From: Sinonovacula constricta
Taxonomy: Eukaryota > Mollusca > Bivalvia > Cardiida > Solecurtidae
Length of the DNA: 64,000 bases
Direction of reading: 5' to 3'
Assembly (NCBI GenBank): GCA_007844125.1
Contig: CM017564.1
Span: 18,591,067 to 18,655,066 of the forward strand
Part shown: positions 12,901 through 23,184 of the stretch, one piece after another
Numbering within the stretch: position 1 is the first letter of the stretch
Layout of the letters: every line of letters begins with the position of its first letter
Made by a program: the position numbers and the translations under genes
The notes under the pieces: generated by a model
The model's database searches: none
What the model was told of the DNA's origin: nothing
The model's input: only the letters and a program-made list of their open reading frames with translations

Positions 12901-13625
12901 TTATTCACATGGTAAAGTTTCTCTGAATGGTGCATATCATTCCATATTCACATGGCTAAGTTTCTCTGAATGGTGCATATCATTCCTTATTCACATGGTA
13001 AAGTTTCTCTGAATGGTGCATATCATTCCTTATTCACATGGTAAAGTTTCTCTGAATGGTGCATATCATTCCATATTCACATGGCTAAGTTTCTCTGAAT
13101 GGTGCATATCATTCCTTATTCACATGATTAAGTTTCTCTGAATGGTGCATATCATTCCTTATTCACATGGTAAAGTTTCTCTGAATGGTGCATATCATTC
13201 CATATTCACATGGCTAAGTTTCTCTGAATGGTGCATATCATTCCTTATTCACATGATTAAGTTTCTCTGAATGGTGCATATCATTCCTTATTCACATGGT
13301 TAAGTTTCTTTTGAGGGCACATGTTGTAGAATTGTAAAACTTCTAAAAACAAAAGTGGAGGTCTATTTGAAACTATTCACAGTCAACTAGGAGGAAAAAA
13401 AACACCTTACTTTTTTTAAGTTATTGTTGTTTTTTGACCAGGTGCAAAAAGAAACAGGACAGAGAGCAAGAGAGAGAGAATATGAAAGAGAAATAAAGAG
13501 AGACAGAGGGAGAGAGAAAGAACAAGAGAGGGAGGGAGAGACGAAGAAACAGACATCCCCATCAACTTACCCTCTGAGGCCGATGGAGGCAAACCAAGGA
13601 TTTCTAAACATTTTCTTCTCTCCAT
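842..13625 (-). CDS. J-domain (DnaJ/Hsp40 type) co-chaperone gene, six coding exons
   Basis: I reconstructed this gene from splice signals on the minus strand: join of 13571-13625, 12337-12389, 10916-11038, 8902-8929, 8220-8365 and 842-967. The lengths sum to 531 nt and phases agree at every junction, giving 176 aa plus a stop. The N-terminus is a J-domain (about residues 4-70): helix II reads EIKKAYKNLARQY, HPD is at 33-35, and helices III/IV contain FQEISGAYTYLTDPEARR. Family knowledge: HPD stimulates the ATPase of an Hsp70 partner. After it come an FMFMFF stretch (80-85), an NPFFNPYNPFF segment (94-104), an acidic cluster (D108-113 and DEDSSEED) and a lysine/arginine-rich tail (141-156). 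There is no G/F-rich or zinc-finger region, so it is a type III (DNAJC-like) protein; the subfamily is not recognised. The last exon could instead splice at AAAG|GTTTGT near 900 and continue beyond the window. Confidence 0.82.
985..6488. repeat. 5.5-kb minisatellite, 49-bp unit, about 110 copies
   Basis: Tandem units of 46-50 bp share ATGGAGACATAGCAGGACC followed by AGTCTGTATCAAGAAAGAAC and a variable GTTTGTC/TTAGTTA/GTAAATTA tail. Variant types cluster: the TTTGTCAC type near 1.1-3.2 kb, TATGTTAC near 3.2-5 kb, and TAAATTAC near 5.6-6.5 kb. This pattern indicates local spreading of variants. The array lies in DnaJ intron 5 and its last unit forms the acceptor of exon 6. Short open frames inside it are repeat artefacts. 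Confidence 0.97.
6893..7215. mobile_element. MITE family 1, copy 1
   Basis: The left end reads ATTGTCTCCCC...AAGTAGGTCCTTTT. The right end is its inverted counterpart, AAAAGGACCTACCTG...AAGGGAGACAAT. The same ends and interior recur at about 16421-16758 and 42664-43347. No coding capacity is seen, so it is a non-autonomous terminal-inverted-repeat element. Confidence 0.7.
7432..7665 (+). mobile_element. SINE family A, copy 1
   Basis: A box-B-like GGTTCAAACCC near 7450 is followed by a conserved body (AAAGACTTTAAAGTTGGTAG, GACCGGCCGGGTTCAGTCCC, GATAGAAATGTCGCTG) and a GGCAAAATGCCG hairpin near the 3' end. Matching copies are at 14265-14505 (minus) and 29495-29745 (plus). Confidence 0.75.
8220..8365 (-). 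CDS. DnaJ-type gene, coding exon 5 (acidic exon)
   Basis: The acceptor is TTTTCAG. The exon encodes IMRRQQNPFFNPYNPFFDF, then six Asp, IYF, and DEDSSEEDYVYTRPTYTYG. The donor GGT|GTATGT preserves phase 0 into exon 6. Its GAT-rich Asp codons sit close to an intronic (CAT)n tract, which is (ATG/GAT)n on this strand, at 8436-8620. Confidence 0.7.
8436..8620. repeat. Imperfect (CAT)n trinucleotide microsatellite
   Basis: This long CAT/ATC tract is interrupted by single-base changes and lies 71 bp upstream (in gene sense) of the Asp-rich exon 5 of the DnaJ gene. It is open in several frames on both strands, but those frames are low-complexity and out of frame with the spliced exon. Confidence 0.95.
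8902..8929 (-). CDS. DnaJ-type gene, coding exon 4 (28-nt microexon)
   Basis: This very short exon encodes DLFMFMFFQ plus one base. It lies between a clean acceptor (TATCTTTACAG) and a consensus donor (CAAA|GTAAGT). Its phases (0 in, 1 out) fit exons 3 and 5. It is supported only by splice signals and phase, not by homology. Confidence 0.6.
9101..9939. mobile_element. Non-autonomous DNA transposon with about 25-bp inverted ends
   Basis: The left end TACCGTACTTACTCACTTAT and the reverse complement of the right end, TACCGTACTTACCCACTTAT, differ at one base. Subterminal GTCTTATAAG motifs repeat at both ends (9172, 9845, 9898, 9915). The interior has no transposase-like open frame. It lies in the DnaJ intron between exons 3 and 4. 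Confidence 0.8.
9988..10048 (+). mobile_element. SINE family A, 3'-end fragment
   Basis: GATAGAAATGTCGCTGGGCA, the GGCTAAAATGCCGGC hairpin and the pyrimidine-rich tail TAATCCCTAATCCCTCTC match the 3' end of the full SINE-A copies. The fragment shows what the natural tail of this SINE looks like. Confidence 0.65.
10724..10912. repeat. About 80-bp tandem repeat abutting the DnaJ exon 3 donor
   Basis: About 2.3 copies share CATGAATATTCATAAGTTGC and ACAAACCCTGCCTCCAATCC. The last partial unit runs into the exon 3 donor. The exon end itself (CCCCGCCTCCATG on the plus strand) aligns with the unit's CCCTGCCTCCAATC, suggesting the units are old copies of the exon/donor boundary. Confidence 0.7.
10916..11038 (-). 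CDS. DnaJ-type gene, coding exon 3
   Basis: This exon has 41 codons, from NDDEEAKEKFQEISGAYTYL to GHPSFMDN, covering J-domain helices III and IV. The acceptor is TTCATTGTTTTAG. The donor is read as AAT|GTAGGT because this keeps phase 0 into exon 4; GTAG|GTGTAG is a weaker alternative. The donor abuts a roughly 80-bp tandem repeat in the intron that resembles the exon end. Confidence 0.78.
11322..12354. repeat. 39-bp minisatellite built from the HPD exon end plus its 5' splice site
   Basis: On the minus strand each 39-bp unit reads CGACAGTACCACCCTGACAA then G|GTGAGTTGATCATTG and GCC. This is the codons RQYHPDK followed by the donor of DnaJ exon 2. There are roughly 25 units. Several are 33-bp variants (for example around 11536, 11650, 11951 and 11985) in which AAGGTG is deleted and the donor is lost. 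Open frames within it are by-products of the period being a multiple of three. Confidence 0.95.
12337..12389 (-). CDS. DnaJ-type gene, coding exon 2 (HPD exon)
   Basis: The exon follows the acceptor TGATGTTTCAG and encodes EIKKAYKNLARQYHPDK after completing a split Asp codon. It ends at AAG|GTGAGT. The 24 exonic bases before the donor, plus 15 intronic bases, are the repeating unit of the adjacent 39-bp array (11322-12354), so the donor lies inside the first unit of that array. Confidence 0.82.
12565..13312. repeat. 43-bp minisatellite in DnaJ intron 1
   Basis: About 17 copies of a 43-bp unit contain AAGTTTCTCTGAATGGTGCA and TATCATTCCTTATTCACATG. Two main unit variants (CCTTATTCACATGGTAAAG and CCATATTCACATGGCTAAG) recur in mixed order, giving a partial higher-order pattern. 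Confidence 0.95.
13448..13545. repeat. Purine-rich (GA) low-complexity tract
   Basis: GAGAGAGA-type sequence in DnaJ intron 1, about 40 bp from the exon 1 donor. It is open on both strands by composition only. Confidence 0.8.
13571..13625 (-). CDS. DnaJ-type gene, coding exon 1
   Basis: This exon encodes MERRKCLEILGLPPSASE plus one base, the J-domain helix I region. The ATG is at 13625-13623. The donor is GAGG|GTAAGT at 13570. A possible 3' splice site (TATTTTTCAG) ends at 13658, 32 bases upstream of the ATG, so the 5' UTR may begin in a separate upstream exon. Confidence 0.8.
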
Positions 13626-14264
13626 CCTTTAAACTCGAGCATTGAGCGTCTCAAGTTCTGAAAAATATACATAAATGTACTCTGGTAGGCCAGCGTTCTC
13701 GTTCCTACCCTACCACAGGCTGGGGGAGGTCAAAAATTCTAGGCAGCTATCAATAGTGCCTGTGACATAAGTCGGTTGATTATACCTGTCCTATTCATTC
13801 TGTCAACACAATATACTGTGTCATAGTATCTGGCATGACCTATTGATTACTTCCTGAACTACACCTAGTTTTGCTCTGCATTGTTCTTGTTTATTCAGAT
13901 AAGTTTCATCGTCATGCGTTTCAGGATAAGTTCCAGTTTGTATCAATAGATGAATCATTTCGAAATCAAATCAAATAAACAAAATGTGTACAGTATCATT
14001 AGCACAATCATCATCCAGGCCCAAACAATAGGTGACTATCTTCACTCACCTGCATGTCCACTTGGGAACATTACTTAATTTATTTTGACACATATAATTC
14101 CTTGTGATGGTCAAATCTGGCCAGCAATTGCATTGACCCAATCCACCAATCACAGCCGTACATACAGATGTATATTCTTAATATGCCTATGTTGACCTTT
14201 AAGCTTATTGGGCTGATTGTTGTTTGTTATTTCACCTATATTGCTGCATTTATCTATGGGATTA

Positions 14265-14505
14265 GGATGAGATTTGCTGGCATTTTTGCCAATACTGTGC
14301 AGCAACATTTCTATCATTATAGCACAGGGGCACTAATGAGGTGCCCAGGGACTGAACCCGGCCGGTCCATTATACTGACACCGATGAGTCAAGCGTAATG
14401 CTGTCCCCTTAGCCCCGAGTGTTAAGAGGAAAGCCACTACTACCAACTTTAAAGTCTTTGGTTTGACCTGGCTGGGTTTTGAACCCGCGACCTCCTGGTC
14501 CGTAT
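14265..14505 (-). mobile_element. SINE family A, copy 2
   Basis: This minus-strand copy contains the reverse complements of the SINE-A body and GGTTTTGAACCC box-B region near 14475. Its 3' tail on the minus strand is CTCATCCTAATCCCATAG, again pyrimidine-rich. Confidence 0.75.
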
Positions 14506-14559
14506 TTATCTATAATGTTGTACATAAATCACTATAAGCTATTATTTTACAGAGCAAGA

Positions 14560-15565
14560 GGAGAACAGCTTCTGCTCACTTTCTAACTCTCTTCCAAACT
14601 CCTTATACCTGGTACCACTCAGAATTACCTTGATCAGACAATTCTAACAAGTACCCACACTATAGGGATAACTTCTTTATTTCTCCTCCAAACCCTATAT
14701 ACCTGGTACTCATTAGAATCGTCTCAATGTAACAATTCTAAAAAATACCAACACTATACGGATAGCTCCTTTATTTCTCCTCCAAACCCTATATAGGTTA
14801 GACGCCACTAAATAAGTTTGTTCTTTATTCTATAGTAAATCGCGAAAAGATGGAAACAAATTGCATCATGACCAAGTTAAGATGGACCCCCATAACCATA
14901 TATAAGTGAAACGAGCTATCTTTTGTCTATCAGTAAGACCCGGAAATAAGGCAACTTTTGCAACTTGTTAGAAGGTTCAGCTTCATAGACTGTGCATACC
15001 ACCAAATTGCCAGTCTGTAACCGCCAAATTTCAATGAAATATGAACTTCCTGTAAAAGTGGATCAGTCCATTATTGTGCATAGGGGTTAAAGACTTTTGC
15101 TTTCTTTTAATTCTACATAGTTTCAGCTTCCTTTTGACACCAAAAGATTGGGATTATCATCAAAATAGGAAAATTAAGGACAAAACATAGCAACAGACTG
15201 TTACTAAAGAGAAAAAGTCCATGTCACACATTCTACTTCCGGTCGGTATTTAGTGTAACCACCCCTATACCTGGCATTAATTAGAATCGTCACAATGTTA
15301 CAATTTCAACAAGTACCCACACTATAGGGATAACTCCTTTATTTCTCCTCCAAACCCTTTACACCTGGTACTCCTTAGAATCGACTCAACAAGATATATT
15401 CAATGAGTACCTACACAATAAGGTTTGATTGAGAATTATGGGATATATGAAGTAATTCTAACTCATTTATTTCTCCTCCAAACCTTATATATCTGGTACT
15501 CATTATAATCACCTTGATCAGAGAATTCTAATGTGAACCCACAATATAGGGATAAATTAAGAATT
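14560..15565. repeat. Diverged ~110-bp tandem/dispersed repeat, interrupted by a MITE
   Basis: Units share TTTATTTCTCCTCCAAACCC, ACCTGGTACTCATTAGAATC and ACACTATAGGGATAACT. Copies lie at about 14570-14795 and 15261-15560, and a related one at about 34075-34200. The block between (14796-15260) is an insertion. Confidence 0.65.
14796..15260. mobile_element. Putative MITE inserted in the ~110-bp repeat
   Basis: The left end GGTTAGACGCCACTAAATA and the right end TATTTAGTGTAACC form imperfect inverted repeats. The flanks AACCCTATATA and ACCCCTATACC are the two halves of the interrupted unit, with an imperfect duplication of the target. The interior is non-coding. Confidence 0.5.
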
Positions 15566-17050
15566 ATGGGATATAGGGAAACACAAGATCAGATTTTCCT
15601 TCACATCACAAGTTCTGTGCATACGTTGCTATGACAACACATACTGAACAAAAATGCTCCTCTTGTGTCTTGCTTGAATTAGTTTTACCTGAGTTAGCAT
15701 ATTATTTTTCTCTTGATGTACAAACATTTCTGGTAAATAAGATCCTTACCTCACAATAGTGATCCAACACACAATGACAGACACTGATAACCTCTCAAAC
15801 TTTTATACTTGCAATTCATAAAATTCCTTTAGAAAATTTCTAAAAAAAATCTAAAAATAGAACACAGTAAAACCCCATTGGACTTTTCAACCTTACCTTG
15901 CACAAAATCTAAACCATATAATATATATACATGTATTGCTTTTGAATATGTAGGTACACATATTTCCATTTTTTTATAATGAAAATGCATTATTAAATTA
16001 ATAAGTATCATTTTACTTACATTGTTTGTATATTAAACAGAGTCTAACCTTTCATTCTGTAAACATTTTTCAGAAAATGAAAGTAGCTTTCAATCAATAG
16101 AAGTAAACATTGTTTTATCTTTGCTTACATTCAATACACAGCATGCAGTTGATCAAAGCGACTGAGCATAGATTCACTGCAGACTTTTTGCACATTGAAT
16201 GTTAACTCTGTTAAACTTAAATGGATAATGGATCGATATATATTCTCTGGTTACTGAACTTGTCTATTAAAGTCCCAGTGAACATGAAGTCCTTTGAAAG
16301 AGTGTGTTGTCACTGGGTAAAGAAAATAAAAAAATGTCCGAAGCCAACTCAGCCCCAAACAACTTCAAAGTATGCTGGCAGGTATAAAACCATATACAAG
16401 CCAATGAGAGACATTAATGAATTGTCTCCCCTGAATAATGCCTAAATGCAAGTAGGACCTTTCATTTGTTTTACTCGGTTTTTATGCTTGTGCTCTTTGG
16501 AGTGTATGTTGACTTTTCTGTCTTTCTTATGATACCCAGGTTAATCATCACCAACAAACATTTCCATTTTCTATTTTAAATAACATATCTCTATAAGTTT
16601 TAAATTAATTTTAAGCTTACATTTATGCAAAAGAAAGAAATTCACTGTTTGTTATTGCAATATCTACAAAAGAACAGGGGATAAAGTCAAAGAATTTCAA
16701 CTACAAGGACGTACCTACTGTTTGGAATACCTCGGATATTAACTAACAAGGGAGACAATTCCATTTCACCAATGTACCCATTATATCATCATAAACAGAA
16801 AAGTCTGCTTAGGGAGGGACACAATATTTAATTAAATTATCAGTATCGTTAAAACAAAAAACAAACATTGCAGCAACATAATAATGGTCATTGTTGCGAC
16901 TTCTAGTGATGTTTATGGAAGAAGATTTAGGGCAATGTCTGGGCAGATCCAAGGAAGTCCTTCTCACATTATGACCTTCAGCTCTCAACGTCCACCAGCC
17001 CCCAGCCCCCCCACCCCCTTCCCTGCCCTCTCATTCACCACTTCTTAAGT
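15565..17050. other. Intergenic DNA with one MITE copy
   Basis: AT-rich, with no exon recognised. It contains MITE family 1 copy 2 (16421-16758) and a C-rich stretch (16995-17030) just before the 60-bp array. Confidence 0.45.
16421..16758. mobile_element. MITE family 1, copy 2 (uninterrupted)
   Basis: The ends AATTGTCTCCCCTGAATAAT and AACAAGGGAGACAATT are inverted. The interior (GTGCTCTTTGGAGTGTATGT, TTCTTATGATACCCAGGTTA) matches copy 3. Here CTTTCATTTGTTTTACTCGG is continuous, showing the empty site of the element nested in copy 3. Confidence 0.75.
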
Positions 17051-17051
17051 G

Positions 17052-20000
17052 GGAATGTCTAAGTATAAACTACAGTATAGCATGTCTACCATATGGCCAC
17101 AGGTGTCCTCCATGTCAATTATGTATAAACAAGAGTTTTGCATGTCTACCATATGGCCTCAGGTGTCCTCCATGTCAATTATGTATAAACAAGAGTTTTG
17201 CATGTCTACCATATGGCCTCAGGTGTCCTCCATGTCAATTATGTATAAACAAGAGTTTGCATGTCTACCATATGGCCTCAGGTGTCCTCTATGTCAATTA
17301 TGTATAAACAAGAGTTTTGCATGTCTACCATATGGCCACAGGTGTCCTCTATGTCAATTATGTATAAACAAGAGTTTTGCATGTCTACCATATGGCCTCA
17401 GGTGTCCTCCATGTCAATTATGTATAAACAAGAGTTTGCATGTCTACCATATGGCCACAGGTGTCCTCTATGTCAATTATGTATAAACAAGAGTTTTGCA
17501 TGTCTACCATATGGCCTCAGGTGTCCTCCATGTCAATTATGTATAAACAAGAGTTTTGCATGTCTACCATATGGCCTCAGGTGTCCTCTATGTCAATTAT
17601 GTATAAACAAGAGTTTGCATGTCTACCATATGGCCACAGGTGTCCTCTATGTCAATTATGTATAAACAAGAGTTTTGCATGTCTACCATATGGCCACAGG
17701 TGTCCTCTATGTCAATTATGTATAAACAAGAGTTTGCATGTCTACCATATGGCCACAGGTGTCCTCTATGTCAATTATGTATAAACAAGAGTTTTGCATG
17801 TCTACCATATGGCCACAGGTGTCCTCTATGTCAATTATGTATAAACAAGAGTTTTGCATGTCTACCATATGGCCTCAGGTGTCCTCTATGTCAATTCTGT
17901 ATAAACAAGAGTTTGCATGTCTACCATATGGCCTCAGGTGTCCTCCATGTCAATTATGTATAAACAAGAGTTTTGCATGTCTACCATATGGCCTCAGGTG
18001 TCCTCTATGTCAATTATGTATAAACAAGAGTTTTGCATGTCTACCATATGGCCACAGGTGTCCTCCATGTCAATTATGTATAAACAATAGTTTTGCATGT
18101 CTACCATATGGCCTCAGGTGTCCTCTATGTCAATTATGTATAAACAAGAGTTTTGCATGTCTACCATATGGCCACAGGTGTCCTCTATGTCAATTATGTA
18201 TAAACAAGAGTTTGCATGTCTACCATATGGCCACAGGTGTCCTCCATGTCAATTATGTATAAACAAGAGTTTGCATGTCTACCATATGGCCTCAGGTGTC
18301 CTCTATGTCAATTATGTATAAACAAGAGTTTGCATGTCTACCATATGGCCTCAGGTGTCCTCCATGTCAATTATGTATAAACAAGAGTTTTGCATGTCTA
18401 CCATATGGCCTCAGGTGTCCTCCATGTCAATTATGTATAAACAAGAGTTTGCATGTCTACCATATGGCCTCAGGTGTCCTCTATGTCAATTATGTATAAA
18501 CAAGAGTTTGCATGTCTACCATATGGCCACAGGTGTCCTCCATGTCAATTATGTATAAACAAGAGTTTGCATGTCTACCATATGGCCTCAGGTGTCCTCT
18601 ATGTCAATTATGTATAAACAAGAGTTTTGCATGTCTACCATATGGCCTCAGGTGTCCTCCATGTCAATTATGTATAAACAAGAGTTTTGCATGTCTACCA
18701 TATGGCCTCAGGTGTCCTCCATGTCAATTATGTATAAACAAGAGTTTGCATGTCTACCATATGGCCTCAGGTGTCCTCTATGTCAATTATGTATAAACAA
18801 GAGTTTTGCATGTCTACCATATGGCCTCAGGTGTCCTCTATGTCAATTATGTATAAACAAGAGTTTGCATGTCTACCATATGGCCTCAGGTGTCCTCTAT
18901 GTCAATTATGTATAAACAAGAGTTTGCATGTCTACCATATGGCCTCAGGTGTCCTCCATGTCAATTATGTATAAACAAGAGTTTGCATGTCTACCATATG
19001 GCCTCAGGTGTCCTCCATGTCAATTATGTATAAACAAGAGTTTTGCATGTCTACCATATGGCCTCAGGTGTCCTCTATGTCAATTATGTATAAACAAGAG
19101 TTTTGCATGTCTACCATATGGCCTCAGGTGTCCTCCATGTCAATTATGTATAAACAAGAGTTTTGCATGTCTACCATATGGCCTCAGGTGTCCTCCATGT
19201 CAATTATGTATAAACAAGAGCTTTGCATGTCTACCATATGGCCACAGGTGTCCTCTATGTCAATTATGTATAAACAAGAGTTTGCATGTCTACCATATGG
19301 CCTCAGGTGTCCTCCATGTCAATTATGTATAAACAAGAGTTTTGCATGTCTACCATATGGCCTCAGGTGTCCTCTATGTCAATTATGTATAAACAAGAGT
19401 TTGCATGTCTACCATATGGCCTCAGGTGTCCTCCATGTCAATTATGTATAAACAAGAGTTTGCATGTCTACCATATGGCCTCAGGTGTCCTCTATGTCAA
19501 TTATGTATAAACAAGAGTTTGCATGTCTACCATATGGCCTCAGGTGTCCTCTATGTCAATTATGTATAAACAAGAGTTTGCATGTCTACCATATGGCCTC
19601 AGGTGTCCTCCATGTCAATTATGTATAAACAAGAGTTTTGCATGTCTACCATATGGCCTCAGGTGTCCTCTATGTCAATTATGTATAAACAAGAGTTTTG
19701 CATGTCTACCATATGGCCTCAGGTGTCCTCCATGTCAATTATGTATAAACAAGAGTTTTGCATGTCTACCATATGGCCACAGGTGTCCTCTATGTCAATT
19801 ATGTATAAACAAGAGTTTGCATGTCTACCATATGGCCACAGGTGTCCTCCATGTCAATTATGTATAAACAAGAGTTTTGCATGTCTACCATATGGCCTCA
19901 GGTGTCCTCCATGTCAATTATGTATAAACAAGAGTTTTGCATGTCTACCATATGGCCTCAGGTGTCCTCCATGTCAATTATGTATAAATAAGAGTTTTGC

Positions 20001-20910
20001 ATGTCTACCATATGGCCACAGGTGTCCTCTATGTCAATTATGTATAAACAAGAGTTTGCATGTCTACCATATGGCCACAGGTGTCCTCCATGTCAATTAT
20101 GTATAAACAAGAGTTTTGCATGTCTACCATATGGCCACAGGTGTCCACTATGTCAATTATGTATAAACAAGAGTTTGCATGTCTACCATATGGCCTCAGG
20201 TGTCCTCTATGTCAATTATGTATAAACAAGAGTTTGCATGTCTACCATATGGCCACAGGTGTCCTCCATGTCAATTATGTATAAACAAGAGTTTGCATGT
20301 CTACCATATGGCCTCAGGTGTCCTCTATGTCAATTATGTATAAACAAGAGTTTTGCATGTCTACCATATGACCACAGGTGTCCTCTATGTCAATTATGTA
20401 TAAACAAGAGTTTTGCATGTCTACCATATGGCCTCAGGTGTCCTCTATGTCAATTATGTATAAACAAGAGTTTTGCATGTCTACCATATGGCCTCAGGTG
20501 TCCTCTATGTCAATTATGTATAAACAAGAGTTTTGCATGTCTACCATATGTCCACAGGTGTCCTCTATGTCAATTCTGTATAAACAAGAGTTTTGCATGT
20601 CTACCATATGGCCTCAGGTGTCCTCTATGTCAATTATGTATAAACAAGTGTTTGCATGTCTACCATATGGCCACAGGTGTCCTCCATGTCAATTATGTAT
20701 AAACAAGAGTTTTGCATGTCTACCATATGGCCTCAGGTGTCCATTATGTCAATTATGTATAAATAAGAGTTTTGCATGTCTACCATATGGCCACAGGTGT
20801 CCTCTATGTCAATTATGTATAAACAAGTGTTTGCATGTCTACCATATGGCCACAGGTGTCCTCTATGTCAATTATGTATAAACAAGAGTTTTGCATGTCT
20901 ACCATATGGT
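17052..20910. repeat. 3.9-kb satellite-like array, 59/60-bp unit, about 64 copies
   Basis: Units contain GCATGTCTACCATATGGCCT, CAGGTGTCCTCCATGTCAAT and TATGTATAAACAAGAG. They differ mainly at three places: GAGTTTGC versus GAGTTTTGC (59 versus 60 bp), CCTC versus CCAC, and TCCATG versus TCTATG. Divergence otherwise is very low. The 60-bp length equals 20 codons, which explains the overlapping open frames starting MSTIWPQV; a 59-bp unit shifts frame and ends them. It is not a gene. Confidence 0.97.
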
Positions 20911-21495
20911 AAATCAAAAGTAAGGGTTAGTTGCTTAGTTGCAAGTGTAATAAACTGGTCCTACAGGTCAGGAATATTTTGAGAAATGTTTAACCTATAT
21001 GTGTGCACTTTATCTTTTGTTTTGTTGTTGTTGTTTTTTGTTACATCACACCCACACAATTATGGTCATATTGGTGACATCCAACTTAATATTGGTGGAA
21101 GAAGACTGTGTCTACATGCAAAGAGAAAACAATAGATCACCTGCTTGCTTTTGTGCATGTTTCGGCCATGTAGTTATTTTAAGTTGTTTTTGAAATACAT
21201 CGCAGCAACCAATTATGATCAATATAGGTACCTCCAGCGGTGTTGGACAAATGACTAGGACATCAATGAACAGCATTTTGCAGGAACTTTTCAGATAACA
21301 ACTTATTTGTTTATTTGAGAAAGAAATTTCGAACTGTTGGATACCACCTATAAAGAGCTAACTGTGATTCTGACCCTATAACTGAGTACATTCACACCTT
21401 TATCAAAAAAAACATGCTATCAATTTCAAAAATCTATAAAGATATCACAACATTGATTTACTGAAAACATGCCCCTGTTATCAGTGACCTTTCCA

Positions 21496-21705
21496 TACAT
21501 GTGAACTTTTTCTGAGGCCATAGTGTGAGATTTTCTCTTGCAAAGTGGAACATTTGTTATTTTTTATATAAACAAAGAAGAGACTAGCTGTTTCCATGTA
21601 GGGGGATATCTGAAAATGTGTGAAAATGCCCCTCGTTTTCAAAAAAAATTTGAACCTTAGAAGTGGGAGTCTCCCTCCATAAGTGGGAGATCTCACATGT
21701 ATGCC
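21496..21705. mobile_element. MITE family 2 (ACATGTGAACTTTTTCTGAG end), copy 1
   Basis: The left end ACATGTGAACTTTTTCTGAG and the right end GGGAGATCTCACATGT are approximately inverted. A similar element lies at 49420-49614 and a fragment at 32643-32752. Confidence 0.55.
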
Positions 21706-22164
21706 TCTCCCCACTAACAATAGTATGACATCATTATAATAATCATAACTGTGTCGGTGTTATTTACATGCATGTATACCTTGTACATAAATATACCAAA
21801 GTGCAACCCATTTTGTCCCAAAATGAGATTTCTTATTAGTAGAGTATTCCAAAACTTTCTATCTTATTCAAATACTTGAAATTTCTTTCTAATTTTGAAA
21901 ATTAAGTTATACAAATAATTTACAAGATTTAAGATTAGACAAGAGAAATAATCATCAAAGATAGGCATTGTTTGTGAAAATACCATACAAATGTTATGGC
22001 AAAAATGGTCAAGTCACTTTTAAGGCGTTATCACCTTATTTTGTGGAAAAAGTAAACTGTTTAGCTTGAGAAATGAAGAAACTCATAAATGGGAAAAAAA
22101 CAACTTTCTACTAATGAATGAAAATCTATTAATGATGTCTGTGTATGGCTCCTTTAATTACCTA

Positions 22165-22330
22165 ACTTCTTAATGTGTGGCTTCAAGTCCAGTTCTGGCA
22201 AAAGATTTAATGTAGGAAGATCTTCCAGCTGACCTGCAATATGCCAGTGGTTCTAGCCAGATATTTGTCTGGGGTCTTCCTCTACCAAAATAGCTGGAGG
22301 TCGCTATATCTTTGAATGGTATTATAGCAC
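22165..22330 (+). mobile_element. SINE family D, copy
   Basis: It shares GGCTTCAAGTCCAGTTCTGG (box-B-like), CTTCCAGCTGACCTGCAATA, GGTTCTAGCCAGATATTTGT and ATAGCTGGAGGTCGCTA with other copies at 26950-27400, 57675-57845 and 62440-62665. Confidence 0.6.
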
Positions 22331-22789
22331 TTCGCCCTTTTCACACTTCGCCCTCCCCTGATTAATAATGCTTCGCCACTGCTCAATAACAGGTCACCGT
22401 CTGATATAAGTTTATAAATCACACTCGACCCTTAAAATTTAAAGTGAGATATTAAATCAAAAATGTATACTTGTTGTTTATAGCTAATTATTTCTATGGC
22501 ATTCACATTGTTATAATGATTCCTTCGCCTTCATATACTGGAAATTATATTGTGAGCATTGTTGATGCTTCTTAGAAAAAAAAATCTTTTTCTTATTTAA
22601 AACTTGTTGTAACCAAGAAAAAAAGTCTTAACCTCATTAAAACATACAAACTATGGTTTTGTTTAAATGCAAGGTTATTTCATATAAAAATGTCTTTAAA
22701 TAAACAAGTTATAATCAAAATTATCAAAAACATCTATACAAATACTGGAATGTTACACATTTAAATTCATTAACTAAAATGTGAGCATT

Positions 22790-23090
22790 AGTTTATTGGG
22801 TTTATCATCCCACCAACAGTATTTCAGTTATCTGGAGATGGTGTCCACTTAAAGCAGATATAGTGCTGCCTTCACTGTGTATAGCATGCCATGAACACCT
22901 GGCATGATACCACATCCACTCACATTATCCTGACACCGGGCCAACCAGTCGTGGAACTACCCTTATATTTTGCTGGAGTGTTAGCAAGGGAGCTATACCA
23001 CTACCATTTTTAACAACTTTGGGATAGAACCCGGGGTCTCTCGTACCTAGAGCCGATGCTCTATGGATTGCGCTACCAGGTGCGGTTAAG
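22790..23090 (-). mobile_element. tRNA-derived SINE family B, copy
   Basis: Reverse complement of the family described at 33697-34018. It retains the promoter-bearing head (GGTAGCGCAATCCATAGAGC on the minus strand) and the body up to the CAATAAAC-type tail. Confidence 0.75.
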
Positions 23091-23184
23091 CATGAGTGAT
23101 TTTCCTTGTATTGTGTTTAAAACAGAAACTGTACATGAAGTTAATTGTAGTATATTGATCCCTGCAAACTTGAAGCTGACTATA

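Larger units (their letters stand above)
20911..23184. other. Intergenic DNA with MITE and SINE copies
   Basis: No exon is recognised. Contents: a dispersed-repeat piece (21240-21360), a MITE with ACATGTGAACTT ends (21496-21705), a SINE-D copy (22165-22330) and a SINE-B copy on the minus strand (22790-23090). Confidence 0.5.

Noticed and set aside
17049..20982. More than twenty overlapping plus-strand open frames starting MSTIWPQV, up to 174 aa
   Set aside because: They are frames through the 59/60-bp tandem array. Stops are avoided because 60 is a multiple of three, and frame changes follow unit length. There are no splice sites, no domain and no non-repeat sequence.
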